A stretch of DNA of 64,000 bases from Lachnospiraceae bacterium (lineage in GTDB: Bacteria; Bacillota; Clostridia; Lachnospirales; Lachnospiraceae): the NCBI GenBank assembly GCA_017472325.1, contig JAFUQM010000026.1:1-64000 (forward strand), in the 5' to 3' direction. The notes beneath the pieces are model-generated. The model was not told where the DNA came from, did not search any database, and was given only the letters and a program-made list of their open reading frames with translations. A program made the position numbers and the translations under genes. The number at the start of each line of letters is the position of its first letter. The first letter of the stretch is position 1. Positions 55,029-63,308 of this stretch are shown one piece after another.

Positions 55029-56258
55029 TTACTGTCCCATTAATATTTCTTTTGCACGCTCCAACTGATTATCCGTTCCAGATTCCACATATAAAGCGGC
55101 ATCAAATTCCACAACTTCATCTGGCTCAATTCCCACTTTATGGATATTGTTGCCATTTGGTGTATAATAATTGCTAATTGTTAATTTTAATGCTGTACCA
55201 TCTGAGATACTAATAACCCGTTGTACAATCCCTTTACCATAAGTTGTTGTACCTACCAATGTACCTTTTCCATAATCCTTTATGGCACCAGCCAGTATTT
55301 CAGATGCACTTGCACTCGCCCCATCTATCAATACCACAAGTGGTATTTTGATTTCTCTTGCACCATCACAGTAATATTCTGTCTTCTCACCGTATTTATC
55401 CTCTGTATATACAATCAGACCTTCCGGCAATAGCATTCGAGCAATATCTGTAACCACGGTCAGACTTCCACCAGGATTGCCTCGTAAATCCAGAATCAAC
55501 TCCTGCATGCCTGATTCTTTTGAAACAGCAAGCGCTTCTGCAAACTGATCCACAGTGACATCATCAAACTCTGTAATCTGAATATATGCCATAGTTTCTG
55601 TTAACATCTTATATTCAACAGTTGGTGTTTCCACTTTTCTGCGTTCTACCGCAATATCCAAATATTCTCCACTACCTTCACGGTAAACAGTAATCACAAC
55701 TGTCGTACCTTCTTCTCCCTTAATCAGTTTCACAATATCAGCAGTCTCATATTGATATACAGACACACCATCCACGGCATATATGATATCACCTGACATC
55801 AAATCACTTTCTTCTGCTGGTGTTCCCGGAATGATATCACTGACATAAGCATAATCTGCGGTTTTCTCTTTGCCTATATAAGCACCAATTCCATAATAAA
55901 CACCTTCCGTCTGTTCCATCAAAGACGTTAAATCTGCAATCGACAAATATTCAGAATAAGGGTCTCCAAGCGAAGCTAGCATGCCCTCATAGGCACCATC
56001 TTCCAAAGTTTCTTCATCCACTTCATCCAAATAATATGTCTCTATTGTTTCCTGAATCAACTGCATCTTTTCCAAAGTATTGTCATCCAGAAATTGCTCT
56101 GTCACACTAGCAGAAACAGCTTCTTTCGTGCCTTCCTTTACCTTATCATGCTGTATCCACGTATATATTTTTGTCGCCGTAAAGGCACCACATACCAGAA
56201 AAGCTGCAATCAGTAAACCACTGACAACACCGCTCCAGTAACTTTTTTTATCTGGCAT
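55029..56258 (-). CDS. ctpA: C-terminal processing peptidase CtpA-like (S41)
   Basis: 409 residues: an N-terminal membrane anchor (SGVVSGLLIAAFLVCGAFTA), a PDZ domain (YYGIGAYIG through GDIIYAVDGVSV) and an S41 domain with LILDLRGNPGGSL, the catalytic Ser in DGASASASEILAGAI and the Lys in TTYGKGIVQ. It cleaves proteins outside the membrane. It lies 40 bp after the M23 hydrolase and completes ftsE-ftsX-M23-ctpA. It may regulate the hydrolase, which is inference. Confidence 0.92.
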   Translation of the reverse strand: MPDKKSYWSGVVSGLLIAAFLVCGAFTATKIYTWIQHDKVKEGTKEAVSASVTEQFLDDNTLEKMQLIQETIETYYLDEVDEETLEDGAYEGMLASLGDPYSEYLSIADLTSLMEQTEGVYYGIGAYIGKEKTADYAYVSDIIPGTPAEESDLMSGDIIYAVDGVSVYQYETADIVKLIKGEEGTTVVITVYREGSGEYLDIAVERRKVETPTVEYKMLTETMAYIQITEFDDVTVDQFAEALAVSKESGMQELILDLRGNPGGSLTVVTDIARMLLPEGLIVYTEDKYGEKTEYYCDGAREIKIPLVVLIDGASASASEILAGAIKDYGKGTLVGTTTYGKGIVQRVISISDGTALKLTISNYYTPNGNNIHKVGIEPDEVVEFDAALYVESGTDNQLERAKEILMGQ

Positions 56259-56298
56259 TTTTACTCATCCCTAACTCTGCTTAATATCATTATACTTT

Positions 56299-57516
56299 TT
56301 ATGAAGATAAATAATTCCACGGATTCACATAGCTTCCGTTCAAGCGCACACTAAAGTGCAGATGATTGCCCGTCGAACGACCTGTAGTTCCTACTGCTGC
56401 AATTTTCTGCCCCTTTGTCACCACCTGTCCCTTGGACACGTACAATGCGGAAGCGTGCATATAAATGGTATACAGTCCTCCACCATGATCTATCATTACA
56501 TAGTTACCCATAGAGCCATTATAAGTTGCCGCAACAACCTCACCGTCATATGCTGCCAAAATTGGAGAACCACCTGGTGCTGCCATATCAATTCCGTTAT
56601 GAAACTGCGGTACTTTCAGAATTGGATGAATACGATTTCCATAATCATCTGAAATTCTCGTATAAGCAGGTGCTGGCCACTTAAACTGGCCACCATCATA
56701 AATAATAGCTGACTTGTTTGCTGCCGCAAGCCGCTTTTTCTCCTCAGCAACCTGTCGTTCCAGTTCTGCAATCTCTGCATTTTGCGCAGCAATCTCTGCT
56801 TCATATTCTTTAATTGCTGCTTCCTTATTGTCAATATCGTTTTCGTAAGCTCTAATTTCTTTCTCTTTGGTTGCAATCAGCGTCTGTACTGATGATTGTT
56901 CATTCTCCAGCGCTGTCTGTGCCTCTGCCAGAGTTGCCTTCTGTTCCTCCAGCAACGCCTTACATTCTTCTACTGCTTGGCGGGTCTGCTGAAATTTCTG
57001 AAGCTGCTCCCTATCATATTGTGAAAGCTGCTCTACATAATCTGCCTTATTCAAAATCTCTCCAAAGCTGTCCGCAGACAAAATCATCTCCAGATAGAAG
57101 CTCTCTCCACGCTCATACATAAACTTAATACGCATCTTCATTGCTTCATACTGCGCTTCTTCTGTCGCAACCGCTTCCTTTAACTGCATTGTTGTTGTCT
57201 CAATTTCTTCTTCCTTTGTATCAATCAAACCCTGCAGCTCTTCAATTTTCTCTTGAATTGTGTTCAGCTTGCCATCCAGCTCTACTACATAAGTTGCCAG
57301 ATTTTCTTTTGATGCTTCCAGTTCTTTCACTAGCTTCTGAACATCACTAAGTCCCTGTTGTAATATTTTTTTCTCATCCTGTGCTTTTTGAATGTCTGCT
57401 TCCTTCTGCTTGATAGAATCATTGGTCAAGGCAGACGCATGTGTTATTCCACATACGGACATCGCAAACGCAAATATAAGAACAACGGATACTATTTTCT
57501 TCCAGTTCTGCTTCAT
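56299..57516 (-). CDS. EnvC/PcsB-like M23 peptidoglycan hydrolase
   Basis: 405 residues: a signal peptide ending THASA, a long coiled coil (about 33-265, rich in E, K, Q and A) and a LytM/M23 domain with intact zinc ligands (FHNGIDMAAPGG and TGNHLHFSVRLNG). Family knowledge: FtsEX drives coiled-coil hydrolases of this type (CwlO, PcsB, or EnvC with amidases) by conformational change. Here the M23 domain looks active itself. It starts 4 bp after the ftsX stop. Confidence 0.92.
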   Translation of the reverse strand: MKQNWKKIVSVVLIFAFAMSVCGITHASALTNDSIKQKEADIQKAQDEKKILQQGLSDVQKLVKELEASKENLATYVVELDGKLNTIQEKIEELQGLIDTKEEEIETTTMQLKEAVATEEAQYEAMKMRIKFMYERGESFYLEMILSADSFGEILNKADYVEQLSQYDREQLQKFQQTRQAVEECKALLEEQKATLAEAQTALENEQSSVQTLIATKEKEIRAYENDIDNKEAAIKEYEAEIAAQNAEIAELERQVAEEKKRLAAANKSAIIYDGGQFKWPAPAYTRISDDYGNRIHPILKVPQFHNGIDMAAPGGSPILAAYDGEVVAATYNGSMGNYVMIDHGGGLYTIYMHASALYVSKGQVVTKGQKIAAVGTTGRSTGNHLHFSVRLNGSYVNPWNYLSS

Positions 57517-57520
57517 TCTA

Positions 57521-58426
57521 TCATACCCTTAAATGCTTTCTTACTGTTACAAAGCTACCAAAAAATCCAATACCAATCCCGATTCCCAAAGCAACTGGTG
57601 TCAATACAGAAAAGATTTCTCCAACCGGAAGAAAATTTAACAATCCTGTTAAAATAGAGAAACGCTCTCCCATATAAATGACAACTTTTTCATAAATGAT
57701 ATATATAATTCCAAGTGGTAACAAAGACCCGATAATCCCAATCATAATTCCTTCAATCACAAATGGGGAACGTACAAAAAAGTCCGTTGCACCAATATAT
57801 TTCATAATATTAATCTCTTCTTTACGTACAGAAATACCGATTGTAACAGTATTGCTAATTAAGAAAACCGATACAGCTAACAAAATGCCAATAATACCAA
57901 TAGACACATAAGCAATCATAGAATTTACGCCTGTTAACATATTGGCTGTCATTTCAGATTTGTTAACCGTTCTAATACCTTCCAATGATTCCAGATACGT
58001 AACGAGCGCATTCTGCATAGAAACATCATTTAGATAGATTTCATAGCTTTCCGAATTCGCCAGCGGATTTTCCGTATAGCCTTCTGCATATTCTGGATAA
58101 TCACCAAAATAATCTGCTTTAAATCCTTCCCAAGCCTCTTCTGCGGAGATAAAATTATATTCTCTTACCTCTACACGCTTGCCAATCAGTTCTCCAATCT
58201 CCTGCTTTCTGGCATCATCTAACCCTTCATCAAAAAATACCGTGACAGATACTCCTTCTTCAGCCGTCTTTACAATATGCTGAAAATTCGCCAATACAGC
58301 ATAAAAAAGCCCAAACAAAAACAGACATGCCGCAATTGTCGCAATAGAAGCAAGCGAAAACCATTTGTTTCTAATGATATTTTTAAATCCCTGTTTCATC
58401 GTATATCCCAATGTACTAATCCTCAT
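57521..58426 (-). CDS. ftsX: Cell-division ABC transporter permease FtsX
   Basis: About 301 residues from ATG 58426 (AGGTGG 8 nt upstream; the frame opens 12 bp earlier at GTG). Four membrane segments: one near the N-terminus (FSLASIATIAACLFLFGLFY), an outer domain of about 120 residues, then three more. SKIRKEEINIMKYIGA-type loop (VRKEEINIMKYIGATDFFVR). It overlaps the ftsE end by 11 bp. It carries FtsE's signal to the hydrolase encoded next. Confidence 0.93.
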   Translation of the reverse strand: MRISTLGYTMKQGFKNIIRNKWFSLASIATIAACLFLFGLFYAVLANFQHIVKTAEEGVSVTVFFDEGLDDARKQEIGELIGKRVEVREYNFISAEEAWEGFKADYFGDYPEYAEGYTENPLANSESYEIYLNDVSMQNALVTYLESLEGIRTVNKSEMTANMLTGVNSMIAYVSIGIIGILLAVSVFLISNTVTIGISVRKEEINIMKYIGATDFFVRSPFVIEGIMIGIIGSLLPLGIIYIIYEKVVIYMGERFSILTGLLNFLPVGEIFSVLTPVALGIGIGIGFFGSFVTVRKHLRV

Positions 58427-59153
58427 CGATATAACCACCTTTTTCTTCGTCGCTTACAATAATACCTTTCTTCATTGTAATAACTCTCTTCTGCATGGCA
58501 TTTACAATTTCTCTGTTATGTGTCACCACTAACACAGTAGTACCATTTTTGTTAATCTCCTCTAACAGTTTCATGATTTCCCATGAATTCTTTGGATCCA
58601 GATTACCCGTTGGTTCATCTGCCAACAGTATTGGTGGATTATTCACAAGCGCTCTGGCAAGTGCAACTCTTTGCTGCTCCCCACCCGAAAGCTGTTTTGG
58701 CTTTGCTTTATACTTACCAGCAAGTCCTACTACAGAAAGCATACTCGGTACATTTCTTCTGATTTCTTTTGTTGGCACCTGGATAATACGTTGTGCAAAC
58801 GCTACATTATCATATACATTTCTATCCTTTAAAAGACGGAAATCCTGAAAAACAACTCCCATATTCCGGCGAAACATCGGAATATGTCTTCGTTTCAGAT
58901 GAACAACATCGCAGCCATTCACATAAATTTCTCCTTCTGTCGGAAGCAATTCCCTTAACAGAAGTTTAATCAGAGTCGACTTTCCGGATCCGCTATCCCC
59001 TACGATAAATACAAATTCTCCCCTGTTCACTTTCAAACTTACTCCGTTTAAAGCCGGTGCGCCTGTAGAATAAGATTTACTTACATCCTTTAGTACAATC
59101 ACTTCTTTTGGTTCTGTTGTACCTTTCTTTATTCTCTTTGCTTCTTTTGCCAT
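58416..59153 (-). CDS. ftsE: Cell-division ATPase FtsE
   Basis: A 245-residue ABC ATPase: an extra basic N-terminus (AKEAKRIKKGTTEPK), Walker A GDSGSGKSTLIKLL, FQDFRLLKDRNVYDNVAF (FtsE-typical), signature LSGGEQQRVALARAL, Walker B ILLADEPTGNLDP. It powers FtsX to regulate septal or sidewall peptidoglycan hydrolysis. It is 27 bp after the PucR-like regulator gene, probably in one transcript with it. Confidence 0.94.
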   Translation of the reverse strand: MAKEAKRIKKGTTEPKEVIVLKDVSKSYSTGAPALNGVSLKVNRGEFVFIVGDSGSGKSTLIKLLLRELLPTEGEIYVNGCDVVHLKRRHIPMFRRNMGVVFQDFRLLKDRNVYDNVAFAQRIIQVPTKEIRRNVPSMLSVVGLAGKYKAKPKQLSGGEQQRVALARALVNNPPILLADEPTGNLDPKNSWEIMKLLEEINKNGTTVLVVTHNREIVNAMQKRVITMKKGIIVSDEEKGGYIDED

Positions 59154-59180
59154 TTATCTTCACCTATTCCTAAATATTTC

Positions 59181-60269
59181 CTAATACTCAAAGCTTTCCA
59201 TGTATTTCATATAGCGCACAACCATCAAAGCAATTTTAAACGTTATCGCATCTTCAAATACTCTCAAATCCAGTCCTGTACTCTTCTGCAGCTTATCAAG
59301 ACGATACACAAGCGTATTTCTATGAATAAACAGCTGTCTTGAAGTCTCTGAAACATTCAAGCTGTTTTCAAAGAACTTATTAATTGTCACAATTGTTTCT
59401 TCATCAAAATCATCCGGACTCTTACCCGCAAAAATCTCTTTGATAAACATCTTGCACAGCGGAATTGGTAACTGGTAAATCAATCGCCCAATACCTAGTT
59501 CGCTATAGGCAATAATATCTCTTTCCTCAAAGAAAATGCGACCTACATCCAACGCCATTTTCGCCTCTTTATAAGAGCGACTGACATCTTTTAATTCTTT
59601 GACAATCGTACCATAAGCAATATGTACATGTTTGATTCCTTCTTTTTCCAAATAATGACAGATTGTTCTTGCTGCTTTATCTATCTCCGCATTACCATCA
59701 CCATCTGCGAGTTCTTTGATTACAATTACATTGCTCTCATCTACTGCAGTAACAAATTCTTTACTGCTACTTCCATAGCTGTGACGGATCATTTCCAAGA
59801 CATTATTGTCTTTTCCATTTTCTACTTTTACAATCATACATACCCTTTTGACATCTGTCTGAATATGCAGTTTTTTGGCACGACTGTAAATATCAATGAG
59901 CAGCAAATTATCAAGAAGCAGATTCTTGATAAAGTTATCTTTGTCAAAGCGTTCCTTGTAAGCAACAAGAAGATTCTGAATCTGAAATGCTGCCATCTTG
60001 CCAATCATATATAAATCTTCTCCTGCACCATTCACAATCAAGATGTATTCTAACTGTTGTTCATCATATATTTTTAAATACTGATTACCCTGTATCTCCT
60101 GGCTATCTGCTGGTGAATCCGCAAACTCTGTAATCAGCCTTATGTCATTGCCTATATCATTGGATGTTGTTGCTGCAATCTTACCATCTATGTCTGCAAT
60201 ACATAAATCTACTCTGGCAATCGTCTTAATCCCTTCTATCGTATTCTGCATGATTTGATTTGATATCAT
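59181..60269 (-). CDS. PucR/CdaR-type transcriptional regulator
   Basis: About 362 residues from ATG 60269 (AGGAG 7-8 nt upstream; the longer frame to 60317 would start in the promoter-like region). An N-terminal sugar-diacid-recognition-like region (IKTIARVDLCIADIDGKIAA), a GGDEF-like middle (VHIAYGTIVKELKDVSRSYK) and a C-terminal PucR helix-turn-helix (NVSETSRQLFIHRNTLVYRL). Family knowledge: such proteins sense carboxylates or purine products. Here it stands directly before ftsEX, so a control link to cell-wall hydrolysis is possible but unproven. Confidence 0.85.
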   Translation of the reverse strand: MISNQIMQNTIEGIKTIARVDLCIADIDGKIAATTSNDIGNDIRLITEFADSPADSQEIQGNQYLKIYDEQQLEYILIVNGAGEDLYMIGKMAAFQIQNLLVAYKERFDKDNFIKNLLLDNLLLIDIYSRAKKLHIQTDVKRVCMIVKVENGKDNNVLEMIRHSYGSSSKEFVTAVDESNVIVIKELADGDGNAEIDKAARTICHYLEKEGIKHVHIAYGTIVKELKDVSRSYKEAKMALDVGRIFFEERDIIAYSELGIGRLIYQLPIPLCKMFIKEIFAGKSPDDFDEETIVTINKFFENSLNVSETSRQLFIHRNTLVYRLDKLQKSTGLDLRVFEDAITFKIALMVVRYMKYMESFEY

Positions 60270-60513
60270 ATAACCTCTCCTTTTACTGGCATCCCCAATA
60301 TTATACAATTTATACATATTGTCCTACGTGAAAGTCCCAAATTTTCACATACCTGTGTTACATTTTAATACATTTCTACAAAAAAATCCATACTTAAAAC
60401 GACTTATTTTATGCAATTTAGCTGTTTTTACCAGTTTTTTTCATTTTTTCTTACTATGCAACCTACACAATACTTTTTAAAGCACCGCAATCCCATGCCT
60501 ACTTTTTGTAATC

Positions 60514-60560
60514 AAAAAGAAGCTGCGCACTTTTTGAATTTATCGCACAACAGCTTCTTT
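60514..60560 (-). terminator. Terminator after the WecG/TagA-type gene
   Basis: AAAGAAGCTG/CAGCTTCTTT with an inner GC pair region; TTTTT follows on the minus strand. It starts at the gene's stop codon. The rest of 60270-60513 is A+T-rich; TATAAT (60300-60305, minus) is a possible -10 for the PucR-like gene. Confidence 0.8.
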
Positions 60561-61231
60561 TATTCTTCTTTGTTACGGTAATCCGCTACTTTTTTACGAA
60601 ATACTTTTTTATAAATATAGCGCATCACACGTTTCCACGCATTCTGCCGTCTGGTTCGCGCAACATTTCCTTCCAAAAGAGCCAGCCAAACCGCCGCATT
60701 GATTTTTTTCTTATTTTCATACATCAGACATTCCTGACGCGGGGAAGGAAGTCGTGACAAAATAATATCCGGCACCAAATCATTGATTTCATTAATCAGA
60801 TTATCAATATTCATTTCTGGTGCAACAACTTCTTTTCCTACAATCTGAAGATTTCCTTGCAAACCAATCAATTCATCCTGCAACAATTGCAATCCTTCCG
60901 GGGTTTCTGCCAAAAGAAATAGTTTGCGTTTTTCTCTTGCCGTCTTTTTTAGAAACTCGGTCAAAAAAGCGTCTTCTTCCACTTCTTTGACCCTATTCTT
61001 ACTCAGCCCGCCATCCGTATTCAGAATGTCCGTTTCCGCACAAACCGTCATATCCATAGACTCTATCCATTCTTTTTGTGCGGCATTTCCATCTGCCGTC
61101 ACCAGAATCTGAGATGAAATATAGGCAATTGTATTTAGCGCTCTGTTCTTCATATACCCGTCCACGAGTTTTAAAGATTCACGCAATGCATAATCTTTCA
61201 ATTGAATCCCCAGTACATTTATCTCTTTCAT
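60560..61231 (-). CDS. WecG/TagA/CpsF-family glycosyltransferase, divergent
   Basis: About 223 residues from ATG 61231, 11 bp after the upstream stop. KLFLLAETPEGLQLLQDEL, LQIVGKEVVAPEMN, and PDIILSRLPSPRQE (the PxQE hallmark) mark the GT26 family. The N-terminal catalytic region is diverged (NTDGGLSKNRVKEVEED). The end is strongly basic (WKRVMRYIYKKVFRKKVADY), likely a membrane-surface helix. Classical members add ManNAc to lipid-linked GlcNAc for teichoic acid. It lies apart from other glycan genes; substrate unknown. Confidence 0.75.
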   Translation of the reverse strand: MKEINVLGIQLKDYALRESLKLVDGYMKNRALNTIAYISSQILVTADGNAAQKEWIESMDMTVCAETDILNTDGGLSKNRVKEVEEDAFLTEFLKKTAREKRKLFLLAETPEGLQLLQDELIGLQGNLQIVGKEVVAPEMNIDNLINEINDLVPDIILSRLPSPRQECLMYENKKKINAAVWLALLEGNVARTRRQNAWKRVMRYIYKKVFRKKVADYRNKEE

Positions 61232-61241
61232 GTAATCACCA

Positions 61242-62162
61242 CTAAACCCCAAGTACTACTGTAGTAAAAATCATATATGCAAGGCATAAAAGAACACCTG
61301 CAACAAAACTTCCTGTAAGCATCTTTTCTTTTGCATTTCCGCGATTTGTCCAGATTGCTTTTAGCGTTCCCATTCTTCCTTCGTTATTCGCAATCCACAC
61401 CAATACACACGCAGCAATTGCTGTTGTAATCATCGCTATCACCATGTAAACGCAAATGACCAGAATCCACTGCTGGCTTCCCACTTCAGCCGAACTCTCT
61501 TCCAAAGCAGCCTCTGGAAGCATTGTTTCTGTCAAAAACAATAGACAGACCGAATTGCCATTAAACACAATATGAAAAAGAATGGATGACCATATACTTC
61601 CAGTTGCTTCTACAAGCAACACAAGCACAATACCAAGCACAAATGCATACGGTGCCTGGTTAAAATTCATGTGAATTAATCCAAACAGAAACGCAGACAG
61701 AATGAGTGCCTGGAAAGTCGTTCCTGAATTCTGATACCCTCTGTACACAACTCCCCGAAAAACCATTTCTTCTATCATAGGTGCAAAAACAGCCATCATG
61801 AAAAACATCACTCCAAAAGGCATATTCAACACATCTTCACTTATTCCTGCTACTGCATTTTCTACAAACAGCATGGAAACTGCATTGATTACCGTCGTTA
61901 ACGGCATCATCAGATACGTGAATAGAACAACCATCAGCATGGACGATATTTTCACTTTACGAAACGATAAAAGTGACCTTCTTTGCCCCTTTGAAGTTAT
62001 CCAAAAAATAGCTGCCGGTATTGCAATCATCATTTGACTCACTATGAAATTCGTAACAATGTCAATCTCAACCTTGATGATTCCAAAGTTCAAAACAGTA
62101 ACTACTGCCAAATGCGTTAGAATCATAATCAGAAAAAGTCTGTTTACTTTTTTACTGTTCAT
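61242..62162 (-). CDS. CPBP-family intramembrane metalloprotease
   Basis: A 306-residue protein with about eight membrane segments. The Abi/CPBP motifs are present: EExxxR (PMIEEMVFRGVVYRGYQ), FxxxH (FGLIHMNFNQ) and HxxxN (FHIVFNGNS). Family members cleave CAAX proteins or process peptides; in Firmicutes roles in bacteriocin immunity are known for some. It ends 10 bp before the WecG-type gene and follows the 77-residue protein by 7 bp. The substrate is unknown. Confidence 0.88.
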   Translation of the reverse strand: MNSKKVNRLFLIMILTHLAVVTVLNFGIIKVEIDIVTNFIVSQMMIAIPAAIFWITSKGQRRSLLSFRKVKISSMLMVVLFTYLMMPLTTVINAVSMLFVENAVAGISEDVLNMPFGVMFFMMAVFAPMIEEMVFRGVVYRGYQNSGTTFQALILSAFLFGLIHMNFNQAPYAFVLGIVLVLLVEATGSIWSSILFHIVFNGNSVCLLFLTETMLPEAALEESSAEVGSQQWILVICVYMVIAMITTAIAACVLVWIANNEGRMGTLKAIWTNRGNAKEKMLTGSFVAGVLLCLAYMIFTTVVLGV

Positions 62163-62169
62163 TGATTAC

Positions 62170-62403
62170 TTAATTCTCCATCATAAAATTGACCAGCTTT
62201 GTGATATCATCTGGTTCATATGCAATCAATTCCAATTCAGAAATTGATGGATCAGCAAAAATACTTTCCAAAGATACATACTGTGAAAGTTTAGATTTCA
62301 AATTCAATCTGTCGCCTTCACCTGTCACCAATTCTACTTTTCCTTCACAATCGTTAATCACATCAAAAAACTTATCTACATTTTTGATATTCTGCACTTT
62401 CAT
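62170..62403 (-). CDS. Small conserved-looking cytoplasmic protein
   Basis: 77 residues with a balanced charged sequence (KVQNIKNVDKFFDVINDCEG, LVTGEGDRLNLKSKLSQYVS, LELIAYEPDDITKLVNFMME). It has no signal, membrane segment or cysteine motif beyond one Cys. I do not recognise a domain. AGAGGAGAGAG precedes the ATG and TATAAT (62430-62435, minus) gives a possible promoter, so it looks like a real gene leading the unit with the CPBP protease and WecG-type gene. Confidence 0.65.
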   Translation of the reverse strand: MKVQNIKNVDKFFDVINDCEGKVELVTGEGDRLNLKSKLSQYVSLESIFADPSISELELIAYEPDDITKLVNFMMEN

Positions 62404-62466
62404 AATACTCTCTCCTCTTTATATCCTAAATTATACTAATCCAAGCAAAAATGCAAGCAACCCATT

Positions 62467-63306
62467 TTACTTTATTTTACGGATCGCTTTTTCTGTAATC
62501 TCAATTCTTCCCTGCTTTAATAAACCACCAACAGCCCTTTTAAATTCATTTTTGCTCATACCAGTTTCCCGTCTGATGACTTCCGGATTGGCTTTATCAT
62601 TAAACGGTAATGCCCCATCAAAACTATCAATAATCTGCATCACCTTTTCCGCATCTGTCTGCATTTGAATATATGCTTTTTCTCTAATACTCAAATTTAA
62701 TTTACCATCTTCTTTGCGATGCGTTACTCTTGCCGCAACATCATCCCCAACCCGAATATCGCCATACAATTCTTTACGTGGAATCAACGCAGAGTAACAA
62801 TTGTCAACTGCAACGAAAGCACCAAACTCTTTGCTGATTTCATATACACGACCAGTTACACGGTCTTCTTTATCATATGGACTGTCTGTTCTCAAATACT
62901 CATAAACATTCATGGTTGCACATAAACGACTACTTTTATCCACATAAAGCGCAACAAGACACTTTTCTCCTTCTTTCATTCTTTTGGTTTGTTCCCTAAA
63001 TGGAAGAAGCAAATCTTTCTCCAAGCCCCAATTTAAAAAGGCGCCTATTTTGCCTACCTGCGAAACTTCCAGTTCTGCAACTTGTCCAAGTTCCAATTTG
63101 GGAGTATTGGTTGTAGATATCAGACGATCCTTAGAGTCCTTGTACACAAACACTTCTATCTCATCACCGATTCCAATTCCTGCTGGTACCTGTTTGATTG
63201 GCAGAAGTACCTTTTCATCCTCATCCGGATTTTCTGGTGCAAGGTACACACCAAAATCCACTTTTTTCACAACGCGTAACTTCTGTTTTTTTCCCAATTG
63301 TATCAT
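62467..63306 (-). CDS. cvfB: CvfB-like S1 RNA-binding protein
   Basis: A 279-residue protein with three S1-like OB domains (MIQLGKKQKLRVVKKVDFG; VAELEVSQVGKIGAFLNWGL; DRVTGRVYEISKEFGAFVAV) and a C-terminal winged helix (NPEVIRRETGMSKNEFKRAV). This is the CvfB/YitL layout. It binds RNA and affects virulence-factor expression in Staphylococcus; the general role is not settled. It lies 2 bp after the thioesterase gene and is probably coupled to it. Confidence 0.92.
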   Translation of the reverse strand: MIQLGKKQKLRVVKKVDFGVYLAPENPDEDEKVLLPIKQVPAGIGIGDEIEVFVYKDSKDRLISTTNTPKLELGQVAELEVSQVGKIGAFLNWGLEKDLLLPFREQTKRMKEGEKCLVALYVDKSSRLCATMNVYEYLRTDSPYDKEDRVTGRVYEISKEFGAFVAVDNCYSALIPRKELYGDIRVGDDVAARVTHRKEDGKLNLSIREKAYIQMQTDAEKVMQIIDSFDGALPFNDKANPEVIRRETGMSKNEFKRAVGGLLKQGRIEITEKAIRKIK

Positions 63307-63308
63307 AA

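Noticed and set aside
62170-62403. Small protein as a toxin or antitoxin
   Set aside because: No partner gene of similar size overlaps or adjoins it, and no toxin or DNA-binding motif is visible.
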